A stretch of 64,000 nt of DNA from Desulfosporosinus cupriresistens (GCF_001707885.1 NZ_MASS01000022.1:1-64000), one strand, 5' to 3'; counted from the stretch's first letter, positions 27,191-36,105 are shown. The notes: a model not told the origin generated them from the sequence alone. Program-made: numbers and translations.

Positions 27191-27994
27191 TCACGCCCCC
27201 CGTGGTGATCTTTGTATGACCAGCACACTTTGTCCGATTTGAATACGGTCCCCAGGAGCTGCCATCTGATGCTTTATTCTTTGTCCATTAACAAATGAGC
27301 CATTTGTGCTTCCCAAATCGTCTAACCACCAACCGTTTTCTCCAAGTGCAAGCTTCAGATGCCGCCGCGAAACTTCAGGGTCATGAAGTACCAACTGACA
27401 TTGCCCATGGCGACCAATGAAAACTTCCGTATCCTTCAGCTCAAACGATTGACCAATATCGGGTCCTTCTATCATTTCGAGAAAGTACTCTGAATTCCTT
27501 CCTTTACGACCCTGATCCAATAAGTTTGGCTTGAAACTCTCTTTAAAGATGGTCGTACTTTCGCGCCAATCAAGTTCTTCCTCGGCGTCTTCTTCTCTTT
27601 CTTCTTCATCTCCCCAATCTACGTCAATCGAGTCATCAAAATCTACTTCAATAACCATTTCTCGAGGATTAACAGTTTCATCTGAATGCAGCTCGATCGC
27701 CGGTTTAGATAAAAACGTATACCCATTCCTGTCCGCTTCAGCAAATAAATATTTGGAGAGTTCGATGAGAAACACATCCCCAAAACTAGCCAATGACCCC
27801 CAGTCACTGGAATGAAGATAAACTCGGTAGATGTTCGGTACATATACTTGTGAAATGCTGACCTGCTTATTCTTAAGCATCGCCTTCACAAGTTCTTTAG
27901 CAATTTCTACTGGTTGAAGGCGGGCAGCACCTTTTTTGAAAGCTCCGGTAAATAGATATTCGGCCATCCCTTCAAATCGGGCCAATAGGCTCAT
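27191..27994 (-). CDS. DUF3662/FHA-domain protein (FhaA-like)
   Basis: About 267 residues. An N-terminal DUF3662 region (about 1-115, LLARFEGMAEYLFTGAF) is followed by an acidic linker (about 130-160), then a C-terminal FHA domain (about 175-262) with VFIGRHGQCQLVL, SRRHLKL and DLGSTNGSFVNG. Mycobacterial FhaA has this order and acts in peptidoglycan synthesis. The ATG at 27994 follows GGGAGGGGGAG and overlaps the rlmN stop (ATGA). Confidence 0.88.
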   Translation of the reverse strand: MSLLARFEGMAEYLFTGAFKKGAARLQPVEIAKELVKAMLKNKQVSISQVYVPNIYRVYLHSSDWGSLASFGDVFLIELSKYLFAEADRNGYTFLSKPAIELHSDETVNPREMVIEVDFDDSIDVDWGDEEEREEDAEEELDWRESTTIFKESFKPNLLDQGRKGRNSEYFLEMIEGPDIGQSFELKDTEVFIGRHGQCQLVLHDPEVSRRHLKLALGENGWWLDDLGSTNGSFVNGQRIKHQMAAPGDRIQIGQSVLVIQRSPRGA

Positions 27995-29052
27995 TTTAAC
28001 TCCCCCTCCCACTGTCGACGAAGTTGTCCGCAAGCTGCGTCAATATCCACACCCCGTTCCTCACGTGACGAAACAGAAATCCCAGCGTCTTCTAACACCT
28101 GGGCAAACCTTCTCATAAGCTCCGGATCGGGGCGCTCCATTCCGGTCCCTGCCACAGGATTAACCGGAATCAAATTTACATGTCCTAGCTGTCCTTTTAG
28201 TAATCCGGCCAGTGCCTCAGCTTCTTCCCGTTTTGCGTTTTCAGCCGTCAAGGCGACCTCAAAGGTAATCCGTCGATGCGTAATTTGGGTATACTCTTGG
28301 CAGGCCTCCATAAGCTGGGCCAGTGGATAACGCCGATTCATTGGAATTAAATCATTTCTTACTTTATCCTGCGCTGCATGAAGAGATACTGCCAGACCCA
28401 CTTGGGGATTATCTTTAGCCAGTTGAATAATCCGAGGCACAACTCCACTGGTTGAAATCGTCATCCGCCGCATGCCAATCTTTAGCCCCTGTTCATCATT
28501 CAAAAGTAGGATCGCCTGAAGAACCTGATCATAATTGAGAAGGGGTTCCCCCATACCCATAAAGACAATGTTAGTCACCTGAAAATCCGGGTCTTCTTGA
28601 CGAACAAAATGGGTAATATCCAAGACTTGACCCACAATCTCAGCAACAGTTAAGTTTCTCCGAAACCCTTCCAACCCAGTAGCACAAAAGGCGCAGCCTA
28701 CTGCGCATCCCACTTGAGTAGAGACACACACTGTATGCCTATCACGTGACCTAGTCCTTGCATAGTCCATTAAGACACACTCAATCGTCTCCCCATCTTC
28801 AAGTCGAAACAAATACTTCCTCGTTCCGTCTTCTGAACGTTGTTCACGCACTCGTTCCAAAGGATACAAATGCAAGTGAGATCTTAAAGCTTGTCGGTCA
28901 CCCTTCCCTATGTTATTCATTTCATCCCAGGTGCGTACTGCTTTCTGTTGCACCCATTGGAACAATTGAATCGCCCGATACCGTTTTAAACCTATCTCTT
29001 GACAGATCCGTATCAGCTCATCTTCGGAACATCCGCGCAAATCAATTACCAT
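27991..29052 (-). CDS. rlmN: dual-specificity RNA methyltransferase RlmN
   Basis: Radical-SAM enzyme that methylates C2 of A2503 in 23S rRNA and A37 in some tRNAs, 353 residues. The cluster motif CAVGCAFC (CxxxCxxC) is at about 113-120, and GEPLLNYDQV (about 165) follows. The C-terminal Cys used to form the methylene link is in DIDAACGQL (about 335). It lies between rsmB and the fha genes and ends coupled to fhaA. Confidence 0.96.
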   Translation of the reverse strand: MVIDLRGCSEDELIRICQEIGLKRYRAIQLFQWVQQKAVRTWDEMNNIGKGDRQALRSHLHLYPLERVREQRSEDGTRKYLFRLEDGETIECVLMDYARTRSRDRHTVCVSTQVGCAVGCAFCATGLEGFRRNLTVAEIVGQVLDITHFVRQEDPDFQVTNIVFMGMGEPLLNYDQVLQAILLLNDEQGLKIGMRRMTISTSGVVPRIIQLAKDNPQVGLAVSLHAAQDKVRNDLIPMNRRYPLAQLMEACQEYTQITHRRITFEVALTAENAKREEAEALAGLLKGQLGHVNLIPVNPVAGTGMERPDPELMRRFAQVLEDAGISVSSREERGVDIDAACGQLRRQWEGELK

Positions 29053-29096
29053 AATATTTATTATTCACCCAATTCACTCCAGTTAAACTTCCCTGT

Positions 29097-29261
29097 AAAG
29101 AAAACTTGGCTGGCCACCCACACACGAGGACACTGTCCTCGCACGTATTAACCCTTCTTGCAGACACTGTCTTCGCACGTATTAGCCTTCTTGTTAGCCT
29201 TAGCGCAGGCGATCCCTTCTCGCCATCCATGGCCAGAGGTGCCTAGTTGCACTTATGCTTC
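29097..29261. repeat. intergenic repeat family F, copy F1, with a 34-bp tandem duplication
   Basis: It begins AAAGAAAACTTGGCTGGC and ends CACTTATGCTT, as do F2 and F3. Inside, ACACTGTC(C/T)TCGCACGTATTA recurs at 29130-29163 and 29164-29197 as a direct duplication. It fills the rlmN-rsmB gap. No open frame is seen. Confidence 0.65.
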
Positions 29262-29304
29262 CAGAAAGTTATCATTTCTGACTGTCACAGTCAGTATATA
29301 CTTT

Positions 29305-30660
29305 CTAACTAATACGCCGGAATTTCGCCAAGAAAAATCCATCCATTCCATGGCGATGTGGTAGAAGTTGCAGCATTCCTTTACTCGCTTGTTGAATTTC
29401 TCTTGAATCCTCTAAAGTAAAGGGCAAATTCTCCACTAGGTTGACTGGCTCAAATTCCGGATGCTCTGAGCGAAATTTCTTGACCAGTTCAAAATTTTCT
29501 TCTGGTTCGATTGTGCAGGTTGAGTAAATTAAATCCCCCCCGACTGCAACGCAAGACGCCGCTCTTTCTAAGATCGCAAGCTGAAGTTGTGGCAAGTCCT
29601 TGATGTCCTGTTCTTCTTTCCGCCAACGTAGATCAGCTCTCCGTCGGAGAACACCCAAGCCTGAGCAAGGAGCATCCACTAACACACGCTGCTGAGAACC
29701 GAGTTTTATGCCAGGCAAATCCCGAGCGTCACCTAACTGAGGTTGGATTATCGTAATACCTAATCTTTGGGCTAACTGATCAATGAATTCAAGTTTATGA
29801 GAATGAACATCAAATGCTAGGATTTCTCCCTCATTCCCCATCATCTGGGCCAAATGCGTAGTTTTCCCACCGGGGGCACTGCAGGCATCCAAGACATGTT
29901 GGCCTGGTTTAGGGGCGACCACATGAGCAACTAGTTGAGAGCTTTCATCCTGAACCGTAAAAAGTCCCTCACAGAAACTCTCAACTCTTTCTAAGGAACC
30001 GAAATTCTGGATTCTCAGGCTTTCTGGAATCCGAGTTCCGACTTCGACTGTAATTCCTTCTTGAGTAAGACGATCCATTAAATCTTCACGTGAGATCTTT
30101 AGCGTATTTGTGCGGATCCAAGTTTGAGCAGACTCATTATTAGCTCGGCATAAGGCTTCTGTTTCCTCCAGACCCCAGCGTTTTAACCAACGCTGAATCA
30201 TCCATTCGGGGTGAGAATAGCGCACTGAAAGATAGCGTACGGTTTCACGTTTCTCATCCGGCCAAGAAAAATCCCACCCCTGATTCATAACCTTGCGTAA
30301 AACGACATTCACTAAGCCTGTGTATTTCGGGAATGGTTTCGCTAACTCCACACTCTCATTAACCGCAACAGCATCTGGGACTTTATCCACATAAAGCAGT
30401 TGGAAAGCCCCAATACGCAAAATAGCCCTAACCTCATGAGGAAGCGCCGACATTGGCTTACTTAAATACTTGCGCAACACATAATCTAAGGTTAGCCGAT
30501 GTTTAAGCGCACCATTCACCAATAAAGTTACAAATTGACGGTCTCGAGAATCAGTTAGCTTGCCAACATTCTTCTGGAGCAAGAGATTAGCATACGCTCC
30601 TTCTACCTCAACACGGGTCAGCATATGGACCGCCATCCCTCGAGCTGTTTCTTTAATCAT
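29305..30660 (-). CDS. rsmB: 16S rRNA (cytosine967-C5)-methyltransferase RsmB
   Basis: Methylates C967 of 16S rRNA with SAM, about 451 residues. An N-terminal NusB-like domain (about 1-150) comes first. The methyltransferase fold has ACSAPGGKTTHL (SAM loop, about 262-273), DAPCSGLGVLRR (first catalytic Cys) and YSTCTIEPEEN (second Cys). I chose the ATG at 30660 with GGGGTAG upstream; it overlaps the protease gene by 8 nt. Confidence 0.95.
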   Translation of the reverse strand: MIKETARGMAVHMLTRVEVEGAYANLLLQKNVGKLTDSRDRQFVTLLVNGALKHRLTLDYVLRKYLSKPMSALPHEVRAILRIGAFQLLYVDKVPDAVAVNESVELAKPFPKYTGLVNVVLRKVMNQGWDFSWPDEKRETVRYLSVRYSHPEWMIQRWLKRWGLEETEALCRANNESAQTWIRTNTLKISREDLMDRLTQEGITVEVGTRIPESLRIQNFGSLERVESFCEGLFTVQDESSQLVAHVVAPKPGQHVLDACSAPGGKTTHLAQMMGNEGEILAFDVHSHKLEFIDQLAQRLGITIIQPQLGDARDLPGIKLGSQQRVLVDAPCSGLGVLRRRADLRWRKEEQDIKDLPQLQLAILERAASCVAVGGDLIYSTCTIEPEENFELVKKFRSEHPEFEPVNLVENLPFTLEDSREIQQASKGMLQLLPHRHGMDGFFLAKFRRIS

Positions 30661-31342
30661 CACTTCTACCCCGAGCAATCAAAATAAATCGTGCTAATTG
30701 AAGCACAGCAGCCAACGCCGCTGCCACATAGGTTAAAGCGGCTGCATTTAACACCGAACGCGCGCCGCGCACTTCCTCGCTGCGCAGCAGATTTTCCTTC
30801 TGTAATAGAGACAATGCTCGATGACTGGCATTGTATTCCACTGGAAGAGTAATGATCTGAAAAAGCACAGCAAAGGCGAAAGCAAAAATCCCCAACTGAA
30901 GAAGCCAGTCAAAGCTCGGCATAAAAAGGCCAATCATAATCAACATCGGACCCGCCCCACTGCCGAGGTTGGCGACAGGGACAAAAGATGATCGAAGTTG
31001 CAGTGGAAAATAATCTGTGGCGTGTTGTAACGCATGTCCCGTTTCATGAGCGGCTACCGCCACGGAAGAAAGTGAACTGCTCCGATAAACGTCTTCACTA
31101 AGTTTAATAACCCTAGTACGCGGATCGTAGTGGTCAGAAAGACGTCCTCCAATCGGTTCGACCTTAACATCGTATAATCCATTACTATTCAAGAGCGCCC
31201 GTGCAACCTGTGCCCCTGTAAGCCCTGATTGGGAACGAATTTCAGAGTACTGTTTGTAAGCAGTGGAAATTTTAAATTGAGCGTATAACGACAATAAGAT
31301 GGCTGGAATTAAGAGAACTATTGAGGCGCCCCCAAAATACAT
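30653..31342 (-). CDS. membrane zinc metallopeptidase of the YugP family
   Basis: 229 residues with an N-terminal helix (about 4-22), a peptidase core holding AAHETGHALQHA (HExxH, about 98-109), and three C-terminal hydrophobic segments (about 125-225). A later motif PVEYNASHRAL may provide the third zinc ligand. The substrate is unknown. It starts after GGAGG and is coupled to rsmB, as in many Clostridia. Confidence 0.88.
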   Translation of the reverse strand: MYFGGASIVLLIPAILLSLYAQFKISTAYKQYSEIRSQSGLTGAQVARALLNSNGLYDVKVEPIGGRLSDHYDPRTRVIKLSEDVYRSSSLSSVAVAAHETGHALQHATDYFPLQLRSSFVPVANLGSGAGPMLIMIGLFMPSFDWLLQLGIFAFAFAVLFQIITLPVEYNASHRALSLLQKENLLRSEEVRGARSVLNAAALTYVAAALAAVLQLARFILIARGRSDD

Positions 31343-31418
31343 AATTTAACCTCCATTCTACTGCTTGAATTTGACGGAAAGTCCAAGTCTCTACTTATAG
31401 TTCGATGCGCGTGACACA

Positions 31419-31455
31419 AGCCGAAGTTAAAGTCCGAAGTTCGAGGTCAGAGGTC
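31419..31455. repeat. degenerate 7-bp array before the zinc protease gene
   Basis: GCCGAAGTTAAAG, TCCGAAG, TTCGAGG, TCAGAGG show a 7-bp period. Confidence 0.45.
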
Positions 31456-31495
31456 CCTATTTCTAATATTAAGCCCCACGCCTGACCATAAATCC

Positions 31496-32485
31496 TTAAG
31501 CAAATATTTCTCCTACTTGGCCATGTCGGCCATTAAAAAAATCTCTAGCTAGCATAGCACGTTTACCTGCTGGCTGGACCTCCAATATCTTAAGGACCCC
31601 ATCACCTGTCTGTACCACTAAACTATCCTCCAGCACTTGAAGAATTTGACCTGGCTCAGCCGCCTTAACGCGATCGAGGTTCGAGGTTCGAGGTTCGAAC
31701 CTTGTCCCTTCCGCCTCCACATTCTTGTCCGTGTCTAGAAAAGGAGCGCTGCGCCAGATTTTCAGGTTTTCTCCTCGAAAGGTCGTAAACGCTCCCGGCC
31801 AAGGGTTTAATCCCCGAATCTGATGATGTAGTTCAGCCGCTTTACGTGACCAATCTAAATGTTCATGGTCACGTTTCAGAAGGGGGGCATAATTTGACTT
31901 ACCCGTTTGTGGTGTAGCAAATAGTCTCCCCAATTCCAACTCACTTAACGTGTCTATTAGGAGTTTTCCTCCCAAAGAAGCTAACTCATCATGAATCTCA
32001 CCCGTCGTTGCTTCATTAGAAATTAGGATTTCTCCTTTTAGCAACATATCTCCCGTATCCAAACCTTCGTCCATAAGCATGGTAGTCACTCCAGTATGGG
32101 TTTCCCCTTGCATAACTGCCCAGTGAATCGGTGCTGCCCCACGGTATGCCGGGAGCAACGAAGCATGTACATTTATACACCCTTTTGAGGGCAACTGCAA
32201 AATTTCTCTTGATAGGATTTGTCCGTAGGCAACAACAATAATGCTCTCCGGCGCTAAGGTCCTAAGCAGTTGGATTCCTTCAGGTGTTTTGATCTTATCC
32301 GGTTGATAAACAGGTAAACCTAGTTCTTCTGCCACCACTTTTATGGGACTAGGTTTTAGTTTTTTTCCTCGTCCGGCCGGCCGATCAGGTTGAGTAAAGA
32401 CACCAACAACATCATGTCCTCCCTTAACCAAGGCCTGTAAAGAGGGTACGGCAAAATCAGGTGTCCCCATAAAAACTAATCGCAT
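31496..32485 (-). CDS. fmt: methionyl-tRNA formyltransferase with an in-frame heptamer insertion
   Basis: Formylates initiator Met-tRNA, 329 residues versus about 310 usually. Start MRLVFMGTPDFAVPSL (ATG 32485, GGGGG upstream). Catalytic block HASLLPAYRGAAPI is near residues 108-121. In the C-terminal domain a run RFEPRTSNLD (about 258-267) is encoded by four TTCGAGG-type heptamers (31673-31700), evidently a repeat array kept in frame in a surface loop. It lies upstream of the zinc protease and downstream of def. Confidence 0.95.
   Translation of the reverse strand: MRLVFMGTPDFAVPSLQALVKGGHDVVGVFTQPDRPAGRGKKLKPSPIKVVAEELGLPVYQPDKIKTPEGIQLLRTLAPESIIVVAYGQILSREILQLPSKGCINVHASLLPAYRGAAPIHWAVMQGETHTGVTTMLMDEGLDTGDMLLKGEILISNEATTGEIHDELASLGGKLLIDTLSELELGRLFATPQTGKSNYAPLLKRDHEHLDWSRKAAELHHQIRGLNPWPGAFTTFRGENLKIWRSAPFLDTDKNVEAEGTRFEPRTSNLDRVKAAEPGQILQVLEDSLVVQTGDGVLKILEVQPAGKRAMLARDFFNGRHGQVGEIFA
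31673..31700. repeat. in-frame 7-bp array inside fmt
   Basis: ATCGAGG, TTCGAGG, TTCGAGG, TTCGAAC in tandem on the plus strand; read from the minus strand it encodes EPRTSNL-type residues. Confidence 0.8.
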
Positions 32486-32499
32486 ACTTATTCCCCCTA

Positions 32500-32534
32500 A
32501 TCGTGGTTCGATATTCGAGGTTCGTGGTTTGCAT
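32500..32534. repeat. 7-bp array directly upstream of fmt
   Basis: ATCGTGG, TTCGATA, TTCGAGG, TTCGTGG, TTTGCAT: five units of a 7-bp period 15 nt before the fmt start. They extend the fmt reading frame upstream, but the ribosome site argues against a longer protein. Confidence 0.7.
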
Positions 32535-32597
32535 CCTGTAGCCAAGCCCGAGGAGCCCTTTTCTACAAAGCGACTACATTAACTCTCCACAGCTCCT

Positions 32598-32786
32598 CCC
32601 CAGAGGAGCGTTTTCTGCTAAGCGGATGCGTCAGTGGAGCCGCGGTCCAGACGAGCGCTGATGGTTCGCTCCCCCGTCAGCGCGCCGGAGGTTCACATGC
32701 ATCCCACCCAGAGGTTCGGACGCGCTCGCGAACCGTCCAGCTCGTCAGCGGCGTAACGTGCAGACGCGTGCAGAAAACGCTCCGGG
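32598..32786. repeat. structured intergenic element E4, abutting the def stop
   Basis: 189 nt. The terminal stem GGAGCGTTTTCTGC (32605-32618) is perfectly complementary to 32770-32783. The inner stem pairs 32650-32669 (GACGAGC...GGTTCGC) with 32728-32746 (GCGAACC...GCTCGTC). It shares with E2/E3 the flank CCCAGAGG and the loop blocks GTTCACATGCA and CCCAGAGGTT, but not the stem sequences. It ends 1-2 nt before the def stop codon. Confidence 0.85.
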
Positions 32787-32787
32787 C

Positions 32788-33246
32788 TTAACTCCGATAA
32801 GTTTTCTTCGCAACATCGACAAACAATATTCCCTCCAAATGATCAATCTCGTGTTGCAAAGCACGAGCTAACAAACGATCCGCCTGAAAGTCCAACATTT
32901 GTCCTTGACGATTTAGCCCCTGAACACGAATTCTAGCAGCCCGAACCACATCCCCCGTAATATTTGGTATGCTGAGACACCCTTCCTCAGCACTGTTTGA
33001 TCCATTTTTTTCCAATATTACTGGATTAATGAGTTCAACCAGCACGTCATCAACTTTTACGACAATAACCCGCTTGGATACCCCGATTTGAGGAGCAGCT
33101 AATCCTACACCATCGGCGGCAAACATAGTATCAACCATGTTATCCAGTAGTTTTATAATGGACGGATTAATTTCCTTAACCTCTTTTGCTTTTTCACGCA
33201 GTACATCTGCGCCTATTTCTACGATCTGATAAACAGCCATCTTCAT
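32788..33246 (-). CDS. def: peptide deformylase
   Basis: Removes the N-formyl group from nascent proteins; its partner fmt is next. It has 152 residues with the three motifs GVGLAAPQIG (about 44-53), EEGCLSIP (about 89-96) and QHEIDHLEGILF (about 130-141), whose Cys and two His hold the metal. AAAGGAG precedes the ATG. The gap 33247-33428 towards priA holds nothing I recognise. Confidence 0.96.
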   Translation of the reverse strand: MKMAVYQIVEIGADVLREKAKEVKEINPSIIKLLDNMVDTMFAADGVGLAAPQIGVSKRVIVVKVDDVLVELINPVILEKNGSNSAEEGCLSIPNITGDVVRAARIRVQGLNRQGQMLDFQADRLLARALQHEIDHLEGILFVDVAKKTYRS

Positions 33247-33428
33247 TTACTCCTTTCAATAACGCCCGAACCTTGTGTCTTTGTTGCCTACCCGATTATA
33301 TTCCATGACCAACTCCCTAGGCGAGAGTCCATAACCAAAGGTTCAGCAATATTGTGCATTGAACTTCGCATGTCGAATTATATGTCTTTAATCATTAAAC
33401 TTTGCTTTTGAAGAATTAATTTTTAACT

Positions 33429-35726
33429 CTAAAGTGGATCCACTTCAATATTTAAAATAATGCCACTGCTGGCCGGACTTTTAAAAAACTGTTGTACCCC
33501 TTGATGCATAAATGACCTGAGCAGATCCAGACGTATGCCTTTGACAGATATTTGCCATCTCCATTGGTTCTTTAGTCTCGATAAAACGGCTGGTGCAGGC
33601 CCCAGAATATCCAATTCAGTATTTCCAAATTTAGGGTCATGCATTCCTTGCTGCAAACATACCCCCAAATCATTAGCCCCTTTTATGACCCGATCCTCTT
33701 TTTCATGGAGGAGAAGAACACGAATTATATGAGTGTACGGCGGATACTTTCGTTCTTTGCGATAACGAATCTCTTCCCAGAAAAACCCCTGGAAATCATG
33801 ATGTGCAGCTCGCACAAGGGCGCCATCGCTTGGAGAGTACGTTTGAATCACAACCTCACCCGGTTTGATACTCCGGCCCGCTCGACCGGCAACCTGAGTT
33901 AATAGTTGAAACGTCCGTTCTCTAGCTCGAAAATCGGGCATATTGAGCATTTGATCTGCGGCTATCACTCCGACCAAGGTAACATTTGGGAAGTCCAGTC
34001 CTTTAGCCATCATCTGAGTACCAACTAAAATTGAAGCTTCTTGGCGGCGAAAACTTTCCAAAATCGTATGATGGGCTTCGCCTGACCGTGTCGTATCAAA
34101 GTCCAAACGTAATATGGAGGCGTTCGGAAACAGGCCTTGCAGCTCCTCTTCCACACGCTGTGTGCCCTGCCCAAAGAACCGAATATATCGACTACCACAA
34201 TCCGGACACGTTAGAGGAGGAGGCTCTTTGTGATTACAATAATGACAGCGCATCGCCTGACCTTGGGTATGATACGTTAGAGCTATATCACAATTGGGAC
34301 AATTGACCACGTAACCACATTCCCTGCACACCACAAAAGTAGAATACCCTCTGCGGTTCAGGAAAAGCATTGTTTGCTCGCCCCGCTCCAACCTTTCCCG
34401 CAACTTTTGTTGCAGCAGAAGGGAAAACATACTGCGGTTTCCCTGCATAAGTTCCTCGCGCATATCTACGACCTCAACCGGCGGCAGAACACTTTCTCCG
34501 ATCCTCTGAGTCATCGTTAGCAAGCGTATTTTACCTGATTGTGCAGCGGCATAGGCTTCTAAAGAAGGTGTTGCACTCCCCAGCAAAACGACACCCTTGA
34601 GTTGTTCCATCCGTTTGCGGGCGACATCCCGCGCATGATATTTGGGGTTCTCATCTTGTTTATACGCTCCATCATGTTCCTCATCTAAAATAATGAGCCT
34701 CAAATTCAATAAAGGTGCGAACACGGCCGAACGGGCTCCAATGACAATCCTCTTCTGACCGTTCAAAATGCCCGCCCAAGCCTTCATTCTTTCCTTTGAT
34801 CGTAAACCCGAGTGCAGGACTATCACTTGATCGCCGAATTGGGTTTCAAAGTAACGGGCAACTTGAGATGTTAAAGAAATTTCCGGCACAAGCAGAATTG
34901 CATCTCCGCCTTGGGCCAATATCTGGGTAATCAGCTCACGATAAACCGCCGTTTTGCCACTGCCTGTCACACCATGTAATAAAATGGTTAGAGGCGACCC
35001 TTCCTCTAAAGCAGCTAAAACGCCTCTTACTGCCGTAGTTTGCTCCCCGGTAAGTTGGTAAGTCCGCCCCGAATAAAGGTCGCGGTCAACAACCACTTCT
35101 GCTTGGCTTAGAGGTGCCTCACCTGAAGTGCCTTCATTAACAGAACCTCTCTTTAATGCTCCTTCACCCTTTGAAATAAAGCGAGTTTCTCTTTTCGCCC
35201 ACCCTTGTTGCAGGAGTTTGTCAAGCGTCGCCTCAGAGATATTTGCTCGTTTCAAGAAGGTCTTATGCTGAATAGCCTTACTCCTTGCGCGGTTAAGTAC
35301 CGTGATCGCTCGGAAGGCATCCAAATCTAGCCACTGCAGAGTCTGAACATCTGTATCCGAAATAGCAGCCTTGAGACTAATCCACTCTTCGACCGTTCCT
35401 TTAAGAAGTGGCCAAACCGTATGTAGACTTTGAGCCACTGAACAGATCGTCGTTTGGGCTAACCAATGGGCGAGTTCAATCAGATCCGGTGGAACAAGAC
35501 TATTCTCGTCCACAATTTCTAAAATAGACTTAAGATTTACCATACCCAGGTCATCTGGCAGATCATCTGTGACATTCACAACAAGCCCCTGAACCTTACG
35601 ATTTTGAAGAAAAACGAGTACTCGCATACCTATCTTTAAGGTGAGATGTTCAGGAATAAGATAATGATAGCTTTGGTCAAGGCGCCTATTTGCTATATCA
35701 ACTAACACCTCAGCATAGCGAAACAT
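33429..35726 (-). CDS. priA: primosomal protein N' (replication restart helicase PriA)
   Basis: Restarts collapsed replication forks, 765 residues. The N-terminal DNA-binding domain (about 1-105) precedes the helicase core with Walker A GVTGSGKTAVYREL (about 253-266) and Walker B LDEEHDGAYKQ. Zinc-binding cysteines CRECGYVVNCPNC, CHYCNH and CPDCGS are at about 460-505. It begins the def-fmt-rsmB run as in many Firmicutes. Confidence 0.96.
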   Translation of the reverse strand: MFRYAEVLVDIANRRLDQSYHYLIPEHLTLKIGMRVLVFLQNRKVQGLVVNVTDDLPDDLGMVNLKSILEIVDENSLVPPDLIELAHWLAQTTICSVAQSLHTVWPLLKGTVEEWISLKAAISDTDVQTLQWLDLDAFRAITVLNRARSKAIQHKTFLKRANISEATLDKLLQQGWAKRETRFISKGEGALKRGSVNEGTSGEAPLSQAEVVVDRDLYSGRTYQLTGEQTTAVRGVLAALEEGSPLTILLHGVTGSGKTAVYRELITQILAQGGDAILLVPEISLTSQVARYFETQFGDQVIVLHSGLRSKERMKAWAGILNGQKRIVIGARSAVFAPLLNLRLIILDEEHDGAYKQDENPKYHARDVARKRMEQLKGVVLLGSATPSLEAYAAAQSGKIRLLTMTQRIGESVLPPVEVVDMREELMQGNRSMFSLLLQQKLRERLERGEQTMLFLNRRGYSTFVVCRECGYVVNCPNCDIALTYHTQGQAMRCHYCNHKEPPPLTCPDCGSRYIRFFGQGTQRVEEELQGLFPNASILRLDFDTTRSGEAHHTILESFRRQEASILVGTQMMAKGLDFPNVTLVGVIAADQMLNMPDFRARERTFQLLTQVAGRAGRSIKPGEVVIQTYSPSDGALVRAAHHDFQGFFWEEIRYRKERKYPPYTHIIRVLLLHEKEDRVIKGANDLGVCLQQGMHDPKFGNTELDILGPAPAVLSRLKNQWRWQISVKGIRLDLLRSFMHQGVQQFFKSPASSGIILNIEVDPL

Positions 35727-35936
35727 AATGACGCCTCCTTACTGGCAAAAGTAACCTAGCCGGATAGTAAAGTTTGGTCAGAAACATTATATCAAATTTT
35801 TCCTCATCTTAATATTTTATCACATTCTGTCCACTATATAAGTACAGAAAGATATTAGACCTAAACAAGTCCCATCTCATTTATACAATCATCTGACATT
35901 CTAACCCCTAGTTGAAAGCGGGAAATTAATAACCTC

Positions 35937-35966
35937 TTGTCAAAATACAATTAATTATGATATGAT
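35937..35966 (+). promoter_or_regulatory. sigma-A promoter of uraA
   Basis: TTGTCA (35937-35942) and TATGAT (35961-35966) are 18 nt apart. Transcription would begin near 35973, just before the PyrR-type leader. The rest of 35727-35936 is AT-rich without features. Confidence 0.7.
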
Positions 35967-35995
35967 CTATTCACATAAATTCTTGTACCTTTAAA

Positions 35996-36084
35996 TTAGT
36001 CCCGTGAGACTAAGAAGGGAATGGCGAACCATGGGTTAAACATGGATACCTCTTTCTTGCTCGCGGGCAGGGAAGAGGTTTTTG
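35996..36084 (+). promoter_or_regulatory. PyrR-type attenuator in the uraA leader
   Basis: TTAGTCCCGTGAGACTAA (35996-36013) followed by GAAGGG matches the PyrR-binding hairpin pattern (AGUCC..GAG..CU then AAGG). Downstream, 36049-36077 forms a terminator (CCTCTTTCTTGC with GCAGGGAAGAGG), followed by TTTTT. Between them a stretch containing CCATG...CATGG can form the competing antiterminator. With high UMP or UTP, PyrR would stabilise the first hairpin and allow termination. Confidence 0.8.
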
Positions 36085-36105
36085 GTTTAAAAGAGGAGGA
36101 ATACC

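Noticed and set aside
29130-29197. Possible CRISPR array (two 34-bp repeats)
   Set aside because: The two copies are directly adjacent with no spacer between, so this is a tandem duplication in repeat F1.
32486-32545. 20-codon N-terminal extension of fmt (KPRTSNIEPRL)
   Set aside because: It is translation of the intergenic heptamer array; the ribosome site GGGGG places the start at 32485.
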